Of a stretch of 64,000 nt of DNA, positions 1 through 11,880 are shown piece by piece. The number at the start of each line of letters is the position of its first letter. Within the stretch, counting starts at the first letter, position 1. Origin of the DNA: Clitopilus passeckerianus. Lineage: Eukaryota; Basidiomycota; Agaricomycetes; Agaricales; Entolomataceae. The notes under the pieces are model-generated. The model saw only the letters and a list, made by a program, of their open reading frames with translations, ran no database searches and was not told where the DNA came from. The stretch spans positions 103,974 through 167,973 of the forward strand of contig CALYLX010000104.1 of the NCBI GenBank assembly GCA_944990035.1. The letters run 5' to 3'. A program made the translations under genes and the position numbers.

Positions 1-936
1 AGATGATACCGATGAAAATGAACATAACGACGACGAAGAGCTTGAGGCAAGATGACCAAAACTCTTCTTCAGCAAAGCCGAGGGTACCGAATACGCTGAC
101 GATGACTGCGCATTTGAATTAGCACCTTTACAACCAAATTTGACAGGAATTTGAACATACCAATGACCGCCCAAAAGACGGTGATCCATGCAGCTATCGG
201 TACTTTGTTCGTCCAATAATTGACTGTTGTGCCGGCGACTGTAATTTCTAACGGAAGAACGACGGCCCATTGCAGGAAATAATTCCAACCCATGGCGAAA
301 GCGAATGAAGGATCGAGGAAGCGACCGGCCAAAGTATAGAAACCACCAGAGACGGGATACAAGATACACATTTCACCAAGAGCCTAAAGAGATGGGGTTC
401 GTTAGTCTTGAATTCATCGTGACAGCCGGAAAGAGGAGCTTACTTGAGTGACGTTGATCAACATGATACCCATGAGAATCCATGCGACGACAACACCAGC
501 GGGACCACCGGAATGAAGGGCAGATCCGGAACCGACGAAAAGACCAGTACCGATAGAACCACCTAAGTGCATAAATGAGGACAAAAATTTGTGGAAACAA
601 TCAAATAAACAGTACGGACCGACTGCAATCATGGTAAGATGCCTCGGCTTCATCTTTTGCTGAAGCATGGGGTTGTCAGCCTTCATCCTGGTCTCGTCTC
701 CGACATTTCCAGCAATGACGATACCACTGTGCAGCACGGTTAGGTCAGTGTCGGTCATTCAAGAAGCCGAACATTGCTTACCCAGTCGTACCAGGAGCGC
801 GCTTGAAACTCTCAGCAGTGAGACCAACTCGCGTCCAGACTGATTCCTTAGAGGGATCGTAGAACTCGACCTTGGGGGCGGAGTCATCGCTGAGACTGGC
901 GACGTCGAGCTTTTCCACGTCCTTGTGGGCCGACAT
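1..936 (-). CDS. Amino-acid permease (AAT/GAP1-like family), 5' part; 3' end outside window
   Basis: Plasma-membrane amino-acid/proton symporter of the yeast-type amino-acid transporter (APC superfamily) family. The ATG is at 936-934, followed by a short acidic cytosolic N-terminus. After introns come the TM1 signature GGSIGTGLFVGSG, the TM2 region with ALGEM(C)ILYPVSGG, the FAMGWNY segment typical of fungal permeases, and FGTLGFAEEEFW near the window edge. Introns removed on the minus strand include 106-160 and 384-443; their GT/AG ends restore frame exactly. The gene runs off the left edge, so only about the first third of a ~550-residue protein is present. Family assignment is firm; substrate cannot be told. 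Two GATA motifs lie just upstream of the start. Confidence 0.93.
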
Positions 937-3345
937 GGTGGGCGACAAGTAAGAGGAAGGGGAGACAGGTGAGAATCGAACAGGCAGTGGGGCTGGCTTC
1001 TTTAAGTATGATCATACGTGGGGTTATCACTATCCCTCCCTGGAAACAAATTGATAGGACCATGTGAATTTGTTCCCAAAAAGCCAAGATCATCTGTGGT
1101 ACAGGGTCCCTTCGTTCCGTTCGCCGATAAACCGTCGATCAAGTAATCCGGAGGTTTTCTATTTTCGGCAGCTTATGTTGCTTGGTCGCCAAATGCGATA
1201 AAGACTCGTACCTCGGCACCATATGGTCACCAACAACAGAACATCGAGAATACTGCGCAAGCCCAAAGAAATTCATTTCGCCGCCGAGAGAAGCGGCTAG
1301 CACATCTCATACTAAGGTAATTTCATCTGAAAAGTGCATAGGCAACGGAGCTGGATCACGCCGGGACTAACACAATGCTCTGGAATCCTACTAGACAGGG
1401 TCCTCAAACAGCTTTAACGCATGCTCCACCCCTTTTGCTGTGAGTAACTAACTGACCGGCGCCGCAATTCTGTTCGGGTACTGTTCTTAGATCCGTCGGT
1501 CAGTCTTATCCTCACACCCATTCCAGTTGGCTCCCCAAATACATCAATCTTCGACGTCTGTCAGCCGCCTCCAACCGCTGAGTTTGTGCGCACATGCTGT
1601 GGCTCAAACAAGCTTCTGCAGCCCTCGAGTCAAAGAGCAGCTGGCCTTCTGACATCCCTGTTGACTTGGCTTGACTCCACAAACTTCTGTGCCTCCTTGG
1701 CCGACAGTGGACGCATGTGCACAGGTCTTTTCTCAGATGGTTGCGCATCAACCAAATGATATCCCATCACAGGTGGGTCGTTTTCCAGGGGCGCACCTCG
1801 CATACAGCTGATAGTAACCGAAGAACCCCTCTTCTCAATTATCGAGCGTTATCTAGACACTTCCTTATGCTTCACTCCAATCCTTCGTCCTACATATCGA
1901 TACAATTCTAGGAGATGCTGCGTGCACTGACCGCTGGGTACGAATAATTATCCGTTGGACACGGAAAATGCCTCTGATTCTAAGTTACAAGCTGGGAAAG
2001 TCGAGTCGTCATACCTGTCACCAGCTTCTTCGATGTATTCATTTGGGGTATCTGATAGACCCAGTACATCAAGGGACCGGCCGGATACATCAAGGGTCTA
2101 GATAACGATGAATGCTTTAAACAGCCATTCTTTCAGTTTCAACTTGCAAGCCAACATCGATAACCGTAGCCGGTGGTGTGCAATGCAAAAAAATTCCCTT
2201 ACCTGACCGGATAGCTGGCAACGGGTGTCGTCTGTCAAGCTCAGGAGAGTCCAGAGTTCTATTCAGAACCGGACTCAACTGTTCCAGTCACACGACCCAG
2301 TTAAGCGTCTGTTCTGTTGTTGAGAAAGGCAAAATTCTTCCCTCGTAGGCTTCTTCTATTCATTGGGCGTTCCTGTGGCATCATTCAAAGTTCCTGCCGG
2401 ATGACTCCTCGACTTCAAGTCCTTCTCCACCTTCATCCAAGTTCCTGAGCGCCCTCAATGACCATTGACCAGAGTTATAGTGGTGCATGTCTCCGAAGCG
2501 GGATATACCTCGGTTTCCGACAATTCGTATCCTTCAAAATACCTCATCCCTGATTGGCCAGAACCTCTCATTTCAAACAGACACAGGAGTTCAGATACGC
2601 CTACCTCCACCACCTCCTCGAAACCGTATTTCAGCTCGAGTCGTCGTCAACAGAATCACTAAACACGCGGTCACAGCTCAGCACTTTGCCGGAATCTGAG
2701 ATAAGATAACCACCACGTGTCATTATCTAAGCTTCCCCATCCGGTGCCAAATGCGATGCACGGGGGCCGGAGGTACATTTCCAGTGCCACAACCATCAAC
2801 GGAAGATGGTAAATACCTTAGGCTGGCTCTCGGCGCGGAATTTGGGAGGGCAATGCTTGCCCAGAACTCCTCTGTACGGAACGTTACGGGAAGAGATAAG
2901 GAAGGAAAGTAAAATTGAGAGTGGCTTGGATAGCGATCACGGCGACGGCGACATGATTTTCGGCGAGTCGGCTGGAGCACGCCTAGCATCACCCAGCATC
3001 ACCTGGATAACGCGTAGGAGCGGGAGAACATCCTCCCGAGTGAGCATTTGACAAGAATAGGTCCAGAATGTGGGGTAAGTGTGCAGCGAGAGGCAGCTGA
3101 TATCATAATTTAGAGCATCAGGCACAGAAAATGTTTAGACCACGCGATAGTTGGCAGCTGCCCATACCATGTCGAGCAGTCGAGGACGGGGAGACCAAAT
3201 TGGGTTAGCTTAGCGCAGAGAAGAATAGAAGTCAAGATAGAATAGGCTGTCTTCGTATTCCATATGATAGACGTAGACGTAACGTCATAAAACGAAATAT
3301 ATATCATGATACAAAATTTCTTTTTCAATCGAAATCGCAGCACAA
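937..3345. other. Intergenic stretch, no supported gene
   Basis: About 2.4 kb between the permease start and the PIL1 stop. Only short open frames without recognisable motifs or intron-joined continuations are present. A small direct repeat of about 11 bases (TACATCAAGGG) occurs twice near 2,068-2,098. The left part is the permease promoter; the right part (about 3,100-3,345) probably includes the PIL1 3' UTR. Confidence 0.6.
1024..1034 (-). promoter_or_regulatory. Paired GATA motifs upstream of the permease
   Basis: Read on the minus strand the sequence is GATAGTGATAA, two GATA cores spaced by 3 bases, about 90 bases upstream of the permease ATG. GATA-type factors control nitrogen-regulated permeases in fungi, so this is a plausible nitrogen-control element. 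The motif is short, and its use is inferred from position only. Confidence 0.3.
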
Positions 3346-6300
3346 TCACCTCAACCCAGAATCCTCCAAATTCGTTGCATACCTCCCATCTCCATACCCT
3401 CCCTGCGACTGATACTGCCCATACTGTCCTCCATACTGCTGCTGCTGTTGCTGCTGTCCAGCTCTTCCGGGAACATGATGTTCCGGAACAGGTGTAACAC
3501 CCGTATGCACATACGCTCCCAAGTAATCATAATCCTCCTCTCCTCCCTGTGAGTATCCACCAGCACCGGCACTCGGAATCGGCGGCAACGCATGACTAGG
3601 CGGTGGCCCCTCCGGTGCCCTAGGAATACTCCCCGACCTCTTCCTCTCCAACAAACTCGGCCTAGGCGAGCCCTCCCTCGACGTCCTCCCTCTCAAACTC
3701 CCAGGTTTCGGTGACCCATCTCGTCCTCCCGGATACGCAGACCGTGCAGTGGGCCTAGGTGAGCCATCCCTATCTCTAGTCTCCCGATTGGTAGTGGTGG
3801 CAGCATTGGGATCCCTGGAACCTGGGTAAGGCGATGTCGGCAGCCTCTTCTTCAACGCCAACGGGCTTGTATCCGCTATCGGCAGCTCCCCGCCTACATT
3901 CGTATTCCCAGAAGCAACCCTCTGCGGCCTCCTAAACGCAGCCGCCGAAATCGTCCTCGCACCACCAGGACTCAACGCCGCCAAGTTCGACGACGCAAGC
4001 GAGGTTGAGGACTTGTTGAATGACGCCGTCGCCCCTGTGGCCCCAAGACCTCGTTCACGAGCAGGGTATTCATTCGGAGTTTGGTACGCCGAGTTGTTGT
4101 TCGAGAGGGTGGAGATGGGTGAGAACCTCCCTCCTCCTCCTCCGGTGTCATCACGGTCTTGATCACGAGTAGCAGTAAGGATCCTAGGCACACCCTGCAC
4201 CAATGGCGAGGGTGCCTGTGCATAACCCTCATCCCGGTCCAATTCTCTAGTCCTTGACACAGGCGACTGCTGAGGCGACTCCGTCTGCCTGGCTAATGCC
4301 TCGAAGTCAGGTCTAGGCGACGCTCCGCGGCGGGTGAAGGGTGCAGAAGGGGGTGCAAGGTCGGAATAGTCATCTTGGTCTGCTGCTCCTGCTCCCGGCG
4401 GTGAAGTCGACGGGAAGTATTCCCCAGGACCAACGGATTGAGTCGGGTATTGTTGGTATTCTGGACTTCCTGCTCCTGGAGCTGGTGCATCGACAGAAGG
4501 CACTGGAACTCGTTTCTGGTTCGCGTAAGCATATGCCTGTGCTGGGCTTTCGTTGGGGCTGGTAGTGCTAGGGATAGACGAAGGGGGAGGTGGGGAAGGC
4601 GAGCCAGAAGGAACGTCCGGAATCGTCGACAACTTGATTTTCTCCTTCTCCTTCACAGCCTGACTTTGAACATTAACAGCAGATGCTGGAGATTTGTTAC
4701 GTTAGCCCCTTTCTGTATCCTGGTATTCAAATAGATAACCAAAATACACACCATTCTGAATCTGCCCCTCCTCTTCATCCTCCTCCTCATACCGATGCTG
4801 CAACTCCTCATACCCAGGCGGTCCACTCGGATACCTCATCTCACCACTCTCCCTCTCCCTACTACCCTTCCCAATCTCCCGCTCCTTACCCTCCTGTACA
4901 CCAAACATCGGAGGCGACTCTCTCGACTGCTGCTGATGACTCCTATACGGATCAAAACTCTCCTCCTTCCCATGCCCCTCCCCACCAAACCTCACATGAT
5001 TCCCTCCCCCACCTCCACCGACACCCGCACCTTCCTCAGCCCTCACCTCCCTCCGATCGTCAGCCTCCACACTAGGATCATTCACATAAGCCAGCGTAAC
5101 ATCCTCCTCCAAATCCCCTCTCGAGGTCCGTTGGTGCTCATCATGCATCGGCATCTGAGGTTGTGAATGCAGTTGTAGGTGGGATTGCTGGTAATGCTGA
5201 GGAAGAGCAGCACCAGGGGGTAAAGCACCCGTAAACCCAGGAGGTGGACCCTCTGGCGGTGCGTATCTCTGTTGCTCTTGTATCGGCTGTTCACCAGGCG
5301 TATGCGGCCCGTGCCCTCCTCCCGCCGCTAATGCACCAAACCCTTGCATTCCCTCATTCGCAACCCCGAATCCAGGCCTCCCATCAAATTGAGGCTGCGT
5401 CCCAGGCGGACTCTGCGAGCTCCTCAACGCATCCATGACACTGTTCGAGAACGAGCCAGAGCCCGATCCGGTGTTATGTTGCGCAACACCTTGACCAGGA
5501 CCAACGATCCCCGTAGGCCTCCCCTTAACAGGGAACGTCGCAAACCGTCCTCCACTCCCAGCTTGGGGCTGGTCAATAGGTGGCGAGATCTGCCCGAAAT
5601 CATCCACCACTCCCTGGTTGTTTTGAGGGTAGGTATTCGAAGTCGAATTCGCCGCCGAGATGGTATGCGGATAAGGAGGAGCGTTTTGCGGAGGCGGATA
5701 CCTCTCCTGCGGTAAAGTGTTATTAAGCAAAGACACGTTATACTCTGTCTGGCGCGTGTCGAAAGAGTTGAAGTTGAGCCCAGAGGCGTCCGACTCTTGC
5801 CGGATGGGTGGGAGGGTTGGTGGAGGTCCGCCTCCTCCTGCACCACTCGCACCCGTCCACTGCTGCTGCAAATGTCCAAACTGGTGCTGACTAGGACTCC
5901 CAGGTGCAGCTACAGGCGACCCAGGCTGGCTTGAGCTCCACGTAGTCGTCGGTGGTAAGAACCGTCCTTGCTGCCCTCCTTGATTAGGGGAACCAAATTG
6001 ACCTTGACCCTGACCCTGGCCAGGTGACCCCGTCGAGTCCATGCTAGCGATCTTGACTTCGTTTATACACCGCAGAGCTTCGTTGAGGAGGGACTCGACT
6101 TTGGGGCGGCCGTAGTACAAAGAACGGGCTGCGCCGGGTTGGGTGTGTTCGAGGGGGATGGAGAGGGTTATTTGGGTGCCGTATTCGCCTGCGATCTGTG
6201 TGGGTTTCAGTTGGTAGAGATATAGATAGAGGGCGGATAGACATACCGTTCCCTTCTCACAACATTCGACCAACCCACTAAACTTCAACCCTACCCACTT

Positions 6301-6937
6301 CTTCGTCACCTCCCTCTTCAAATCGCCAACGTACGCTTCTTCAGACATTATCTCTGAATCCATGTTGCGGATCTCGTCCCGGAGAGAGTTGAGGAGCTCC
6401 ATCTGTAGAGTCGTCCTTAATAAAAGTGAGGAGGAATGGATATGAAGAAGCGAACCTGCGACTGATAATTCTTGTGCCCGTTATCCATCCTACTCAACTT
6501 CTTTTCCGCGGAATCAGCCTTTGAAACGAGGCTTTTTCTCCTCCTCTTCAACTCGTCCAGATTTTCCTCCCGTGTTCGGATAGACTTGAGGAGGTCACGC
6601 ATGGGATGTGAGAGCGACGCATAATGCGACAGCGAGGTAGCGAATAGGGTGAGGAGGGTCGCCGACGATGTGAGTATATCCTGTAAACCCCAAACATATA
6701 AATACCAAGCATTATATCGGAAGAGAAGAAACGCACACCCAAATCCTCGCCCTCACCAGACCCCCAGACCCTCAGAGCATCAGCAGCTCTGGCATAATCG
6801 GCACTAAGCTTTTGGAGAGATATGAGGACCTGTTTTTCGGCTGTGATGAGGTCCTGGAGTGGTCTGAGATCTTTGTTGCCGCCGAGACCTGGAACGGTTG
6901 TGTTGTGTGCGAGCTTTGTCGCTGCAGATTTGAACAT
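3346..6937 (-). CDS. PIL1: Eisosome core protein Pil1/Lsp1 with long disordered C-terminal extension
   Basis: Pil1-family BAR-domain protein that shapes eisosomes (furrow-like microdomains) at the fungal plasma membrane. The ATG at 6937 opens MFKSAATKLAHNT, followed by LRPLQDLITAEKQVL, AADALRVWGSGEGEDLG, the coiled-coil stretch around MRDLLKSIRTREENLDELKRR, then EAYVGDLKREV, KKWVGLKFSGLVECCEKGT and IAGEYG. Four introns were placed: after EDLG, before MELLNSL, after EKGT, and around 4,683-4,750 with a ctaac branch site. The Pil1 domain covers roughly the first 240 residues. The remaining ~850 are Pro/Gly/Gln/Ser-rich and predicted disordered, so the protein is about 1,100 residues against about 340 in yeast. 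The stop is at 3346-3348. Family confidence is very high; the function of the tail is unknown. Confidence 0.95.
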
Positions 6938-7705
6938 GTAGTACTCTCCCCTTGTGGTTGAAGTGGTTGTGGTTATAAGAGATGATGGTGGGTGATGAGA
7001 TAGTTACTGCGCACCGCGTAGCGCTTATTTTTGGCCATTGCATCATAACCACCGTGGCTCAACTCATTCGCAAAGCAAAGCCTGCCAACCACTGGACGGC
7101 CAACAAGCTCGCCGTGTACAACTTTGCCACCTTCTTCTAGACGTCGAATCTACCCCAACCTGCCATGAACACGATACACCTGATGATGACAACCTAGATC
7201 TCGCCATGGTCCCGCCGCATGCAATTGGCTACGGACATAGAAGAACCACTGTGAGAATCAGGCGACCCACGGGTCAAAATGAATGCTGAATCTTTATTCC
7301 TTCCATATGCTCGAACATCTTGAGTAGGAGCTGAGGGTACGAGAGTCGGGATACTCTCGACAAAGCTGGGGTGCTTACTAATTCGATAATTAGTCTCCTG
7401 GATTCTGGTAGCGTCACGTCTACTACCGTCGAGGTTTAGAGGTGTTTGTGTTTCCCGCTGGCACCTCTCAAGTTCAACGTTTAGCTCCCGGTGGTCTTGG
7501 TATACTCCTGTAGAGTATCCAACCCCTGTCATCATGTTGTCACACTTCTCTTTTCCACTCTGTAACTCATTGACATGTTTTTCTGCTATCCAGCCTTTAC
7601 ATATCTGTAGAGTAGTAAGTAATTGATCGTTAATTGTATGAGTACCGCCTCTCAGCCTACACACTCAATACCAGCCTCGATGTCTATACGAATGCGTTAC
7701 TTTTC
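6938..7705. other. Intergenic region between PIL1 and the BTB gene
   Basis: Contains the PIL1 promoter (right of 6,937) and the 3' flank of the BTB gene. A 156-codon minus-strand open frame at 7,194-7,664 has no recognisable domain and no support beyond its length. No other feature is visible. Confidence 0.5.
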
Positions 7706-8596
7706 CTACCTTCCGCCAGAGAGATCAAACAAGGATTCGCTGGCTCCCCAGGATGAGCTCGGAAAACATACATCCGGAAATATCTTCTTGATGTAGCCAT
7801 CTGCTACCGCATCCCCAAAGTCCTCCTCTCGTGGTCGTTCTCGTTCTCGTATTCGTTCTCGTTCGGGAGTCGCGGTCATTTCGTTTTTCTTGCTAGATTT
7901 CGATGCAGCCTTGGCTACCCCATCGTCGCACCCCGATACCTGTCCCTGAAGCAGCACTACCTTCATCCCGAGTGACACGCCCAGCCGCTCTACGTCTCCC
8001 TCACTAAGAGCGGGCTTCCTGGCGAGGAGGCGGAGAGCTTTCCCCCACCACATCTTCACGTCATAATCCCTCGCGAGTGCAAGCAGGGTCACCCCATCAA
8101 CGCCCATGTTATCGAGATTTTTAATAGCCGTTGCTCTAGTTTCGTCAAACTCCCACATAGTGGACAGCTTCAGAACAGCCGCCCATTGCGGAATTGAGAG
8201 TCGTTCTTTGAAAGTTCTATTGGGTAGGGAGATCGTGAGGATCGGAAGGCTGAACTGGGGAAGCGCACTTACGTCGGATACAAGACGCGCAATAATCGTC
8301 GAAAATCATCCTCGTCGATATTTGCGAGATAAAGCGGTTTTTCTTTGGTTGTCCCATCGGCTACGCTATCCGGGCCCACTGGGAGGCGGAACATGTCGCG
8401 GAATATGGTTGAACCTCTTTCGAAGTGGTGTTTCGGTACTTTGAACATTGTACCTCCGACCTAGAGTAATGAAGGGGGGAAAGGAGAAAGCAACTCGTTA
8501 GCACCCATTGAGGTTACACGAAAAGTGGCGACTCACCACAAAGAAGATGTCTTCAAAGAAGTATTCAGAGTCTTGTTTACAGGTCGCCAGCTCCAT
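7706..8596 (-). CDS. BTB/POZ domain protein (Agaricomycete expanded family)
   Basis: BTB/POZ proteins mediate dimerisation and often act as Cullin-3 adaptors; this short form is typical of the expanded agaricomycete family. Exons 8537-8596, 8273-8460 and 7706-8216 join to 252 residues. Order: the N-terminal CKQDSEYFFEDIFF, VGGTMFKVPKHHF and FRDMFRLP of the BTB core, LANIDEDDFRRLLRVLYP, and then the family hallmark LSIPQWAAVLKLSTMWEFDE followed by helices. The C-terminal 70 residues are charged (a run of Arg/Glu) and probably disordered. Splice junctions keep frame, and no defect is visible. A TATA-like box lies about 90 bases upstream of the ATG. The biological target is unknown. Confidence 0.88.
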
Positions 8597-8686
8597 TTGA
8601 AAAGAGTAGAAGGAAACGGCGAGATGCACGAGCAAGCTATCAAGCCAGAGAGACTGAACCGCTTCTCTTGACTGCTTTGGGAGCTC

Positions 8687-8696
8687 TATTTAAATA
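8687..8696 (-). promoter_or_regulatory. TATA-like box of the BTB gene
   Basis: The palindrome TATTTAAATA lies about 90 bases upstream of the BTB gene ATG (8596, minus strand), a usual TATA distance once a short 5' UTR is allowed for. Position and composition are the only evidence. Confidence 0.3.
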
Positions 8697-9975
8697 AGCC
8701 TCCCGATTGCAATTACAATTGCTGTTGGGCTCGCCACAGCACGACACATGACATAGATTGCCTTCTTGACACTGAAATTTGAGGCCTGAGGGCTAACACG
8801 AGGCGTTGTAGGCGCACTGACGTAAAAAAAGCCTTCCCAAAGAACAAAGAAGACATATTAGGATTCGCAATGCACAGTAAGAGAGAAAACGAGAGTGCAC
8901 GGCAGGAGGCGGCCCGAGCTTTGGGGAGCGCTTGAGGGCAGGCTGTCCCCTATAGAGAGAATTCGGCGTCGTGCGTCGTTCTGTCGCTTTGGTGCGACAA
9001 CAATTGCATCAAGGACCCAGATACAGGATGATTCGGTGTCTCCCTGGGTTGGATCCCTCGGGATGGGATCAAATGAATACACGACAGCAGATTATAAGGA
9101 TTTATGGGCAGATCCATCGACCCCCACGAATTGCGCAAATATCGGGGGATACTAGTAGGGATCCAAGACTTGCTCGCCCGATGACGTTTGGTTGAGCAGA
9201 GCCCCTGGTCGGGCCAAAGAGAAAGAATCGCACGGTAATGCGGATTCCAATTGCTTGATTGCTTTCAAAACCGACTGCTTCGTAGCCATTCTCTATGCTC
9301 TACGTCGTGTAAGTTCAAAGGGTCTGATCGCTGTCAGGTCGCTGTATGTTAATGTCCACCGCAATTCATGCAAGCCTCTTGGTACTCCCGCACCATTTTC
9401 CTTTGACCTTATGGGAGTCACAAAGTTGGCGCCTCTCCAGCACCGCTGTCAGGGTGGGCATTTTGGTGTAAGTTAAGGCGCGGACTAGCCAAGGGTGCGG
9501 AATCTTCACCACTATAGAAATAGGCTGCAATGTTTTCGAAAGACGTATGCCGAGCATCAACAGGCAGTAAATCGTCAGAAGGAAAGGACAGCACTCTTGG
9601 CACACCTCGTTATTTCAATTTACAGGCCACAGGCACCTCTAAGGCATCTAGAGTCCGGTACGGCTAGCTCGCATCATGAATAACTCATATATTCGTCACG
9701 AGAAAGGTGATACACACTACGGCGCTGGAAAAACCTGTCGTGGGTAGACCGTAAACTTGCATGCCGACGGTGTATGGTGTATGTATGTACAGTGCTAGTA
9801 AGTATTTTCGTCTCATGCCATGATTCGACTATCCTACATATGCCGTATGAGTACTTGTATATAAACGACAAAAGGTTGGTTAAGGAAAAGTTATCTAAAT
9901 CGGAAACGACAAGGCACGGAAAGTTTCTTCGGCCACGAGCGACCAGGTTCGTAATCACCAGCAACGACTTGGATC

Positions 9976-10371
9976 TCGGCCAAGAAATATTCAAATATAC
10001 AATCTAAACATGGAGGCGCACTGTCGGCGTGAGTCTTGGATGAATTGGTGCCGCTTACAAAAATTTCATTTCTGGCTTGGGGTGAACGGGTGGGGAGGGA
10101 GTTGTGAATCCTGGACCACATTCGCGGCCGTATGGCCTGGTATGCGACGTGATCTGCACGCCAAAGATCACGGAGAAACTGTTTCAAGGCCGCTGTGAGA
10201 GGGATATATGGTTTTTGGTCGTCTCGTGGAAGTCTTCATATTGACTTGGGCACGTAGGTCCACGTTGGCTGCCACGGCTTTGATTTTCGGCCATGGAAAC
10301 TCCAAATATGCAGTCTGGATATATAAGCGCACTATAAGCGAGGTTTTCGAAGGAACTGCAGGTGTTTACGC
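9976..10371 (+). repeat. Diverged direct duplication, offset about 311 bases
   Basis: The segment at 9,976-10,060 (tcggcc...aaatata...gcgcact...cttac) aligns without gaps to 10,287-10,371 at a constant offset of 311 bases, with many mismatches, a large share of them transitions. Similarity seems to continue weakly on both sides. This looks like an old local duplication of non-coding or formerly coding DNA. The alignment was done by eye. Confidence 0.45.
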
Positions 10372-10964
10372 ACATCTAGGCTTTGGCTGGTACCTCATCC
10401 ACGATCATAAGCCTAACTGCCGTCCGGTATGTGACGGGAGTTGATTCAGCCTTTTATTGAGCTCTGTTAGGTGGCTGCTTGTTGGTGAAATCTAGTTTTG
10501 GACGAAGGAAGTTCAAGTTATCCATCTTGGCTTGAGCACGGTGGGCGCTGTGTAGACGAGAACAGCGTAGAGGAGTGATAGGAGCAGAATAGAAGGCTGT
10601 TAATCCGAGTATTAGGGTCCTTGAAGGCTCCAGGTTTCTCCAGCTTCCAAAATTTCACCTTTTGAATCTGGTGGTGGTGGCAGGCCTTGAGTCTGAGTTC
10701 GAGCTTGAACGATCGACGAGAATCGTGAACACTGCCACAACGTTTCTTTCGCCGCAACCACAACCTCTGGCAGAAGTCACCGTGAAATGACTACGTACTT
10801 GACTGTGACTGAATGAGATTCTAGCCTCGGGGTTCTCGATGTCGAAGCAGCGCCTTGGCTACGTATAGGTCCAAGGCCCAGCATTAATGATGTTCTGCTT
10901 ACCTTCCAGCCTGCCGCCAACAATTATAGCGCCGTTTCGTTGCCTCGTCCTCCGCCCTTGGAAC

Positions 10965-11205
10965 GAGTCAGAACATGTAAGAAATCAAATGGAAGTTCGC
11001 GCCGTAGTGCAGCATATTGCCGCCAAACCTTTTTCAGACTTCACAGGCTTCACATTTCTTGGAAGGGATACTACAACAGCCGACCTTCTGGAGTGCTTAC
11101 TACCAAATAATGCAATTCCTTTGCCACATCCCTGGCCCCCGCTCCTGGGCCACGTTAGAACATCTGGGAAGTAGAATGAAAGGTCATGACAGGATACAGC
11201 ATATT
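10965..11205 (+). repeat. Diverged direct duplication, offset about 187 bases
   Basis: agaacat at 10,970 and 11,157, and cagcatatt at 11,010 and 11,197, both recur at exactly 187 bases, with partial similarity between. Upstream, tgcttac recurs at 198 bases, implying an indel. Probably an old tandem duplication. The alignment was done by eye and is weak. Confidence 0.3.
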
Positions 11206-11459
11206 TCCTCCATTCTTAACAGAGCGGACACAGTTCCCTTTTGGTCGTCACAATGGCACTGACTCATGGGGTGGGGCACATGCTGAAAATGGCAGCCTAC
11301 TGCGTGGCCTATAGAACACACGCGTTGAACTCGTGGAGGATGCTCTCGGGCTTACAAAAGCTGGTTCGGTTTCAGACTTTACCATATTCCCCCGGACATG
11401 GATTGGGAAAGGAATTATTTTAGATTCGCCGGAGGGCATTGAAGGTACGATGCCAATGG

Positions 11460-11670
11460 GGAGACCCAGTGTCAGAAACAAAGGAGGGGAGAACGGAATC
11501 GGGGAGGAGAGGAATGTGGGAGAGTAGGCATATTGGCGAGCTGTATGGTTTGTTGCAAGGCTTTCCTGTTCTAAGAGCAAGAAGTATTAATTACTATTAC
11601 TACCTAGGATGGCAGAATTTATCTATAGCGCCAGCAGAGACATTTTATACATTTTTGGGTTGGGAAAGTT
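11460..11670 (+). pseudogene. Relic of the SHDQGWGG family (3' end of gene)
   Basis: The plus strand encodes GRVGILASCM followed by a GTTTGT..AC intron-like stretch and then LGWQNL..APAETFYTFL. The same order appears in the last two exons of the minus-strand gene at 15,422-16,374 (GRVGILVRAM, intron, YPGWQNYVYSAGVDVFYTF). Here the downstream exon lacks the expected stop after FYTF, and the upstream coding part is not recoverable, so this is a decayed 3' fragment. It lies upstream of the first member of the other unknown family, as the second relic does at 17,978. Confidence 0.55.
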
Positions 11671-11880
11671 TACCGCTCGCATACATCCATGGCAGGGCTG
11701 TCTATAGCTTCTACTAGGCGCAATCATAACAAGTCTAATCAATTGCTACTGAGGCTGGCAGACTAGTCTAGGATCCAATGGTTAGTTTAGATACGACCAG
11801 GTATATGGGCTTTTCATTCATCTTCAGTCACTCTTCCCAGATTGTGCTTCCACCGTGCCGCCTCTATTTGGCCGTTAAAG

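Larger units (their letters stand above)
8697..11459. other. Gene-poor stretch with eroded duplications
   Basis: About 2.7 kb without a supportable gene; open frames are short and lack motifs. Two diverged internal duplications are visible and listed separately. The region looks like decayed sequence rather than a compact promoter. No transposase, reverse transcriptase, terminal inverted repeat or tRNA was recognised. Confidence 0.55.

Noticed and set aside
4683..5879. Several long plus-strand and alternate minus frames
   Set aside because: Shadows of the Pro/Gln-rich PIL1 tail; low-complexity codons open other frames.
7194..7664. 156-codon minus-strand open frame between PIL1 and the BTB gene
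   Set aside because: No domain, no intron-joined extension, lies in the 3' flank of the BTB gene; length alone is not enough.
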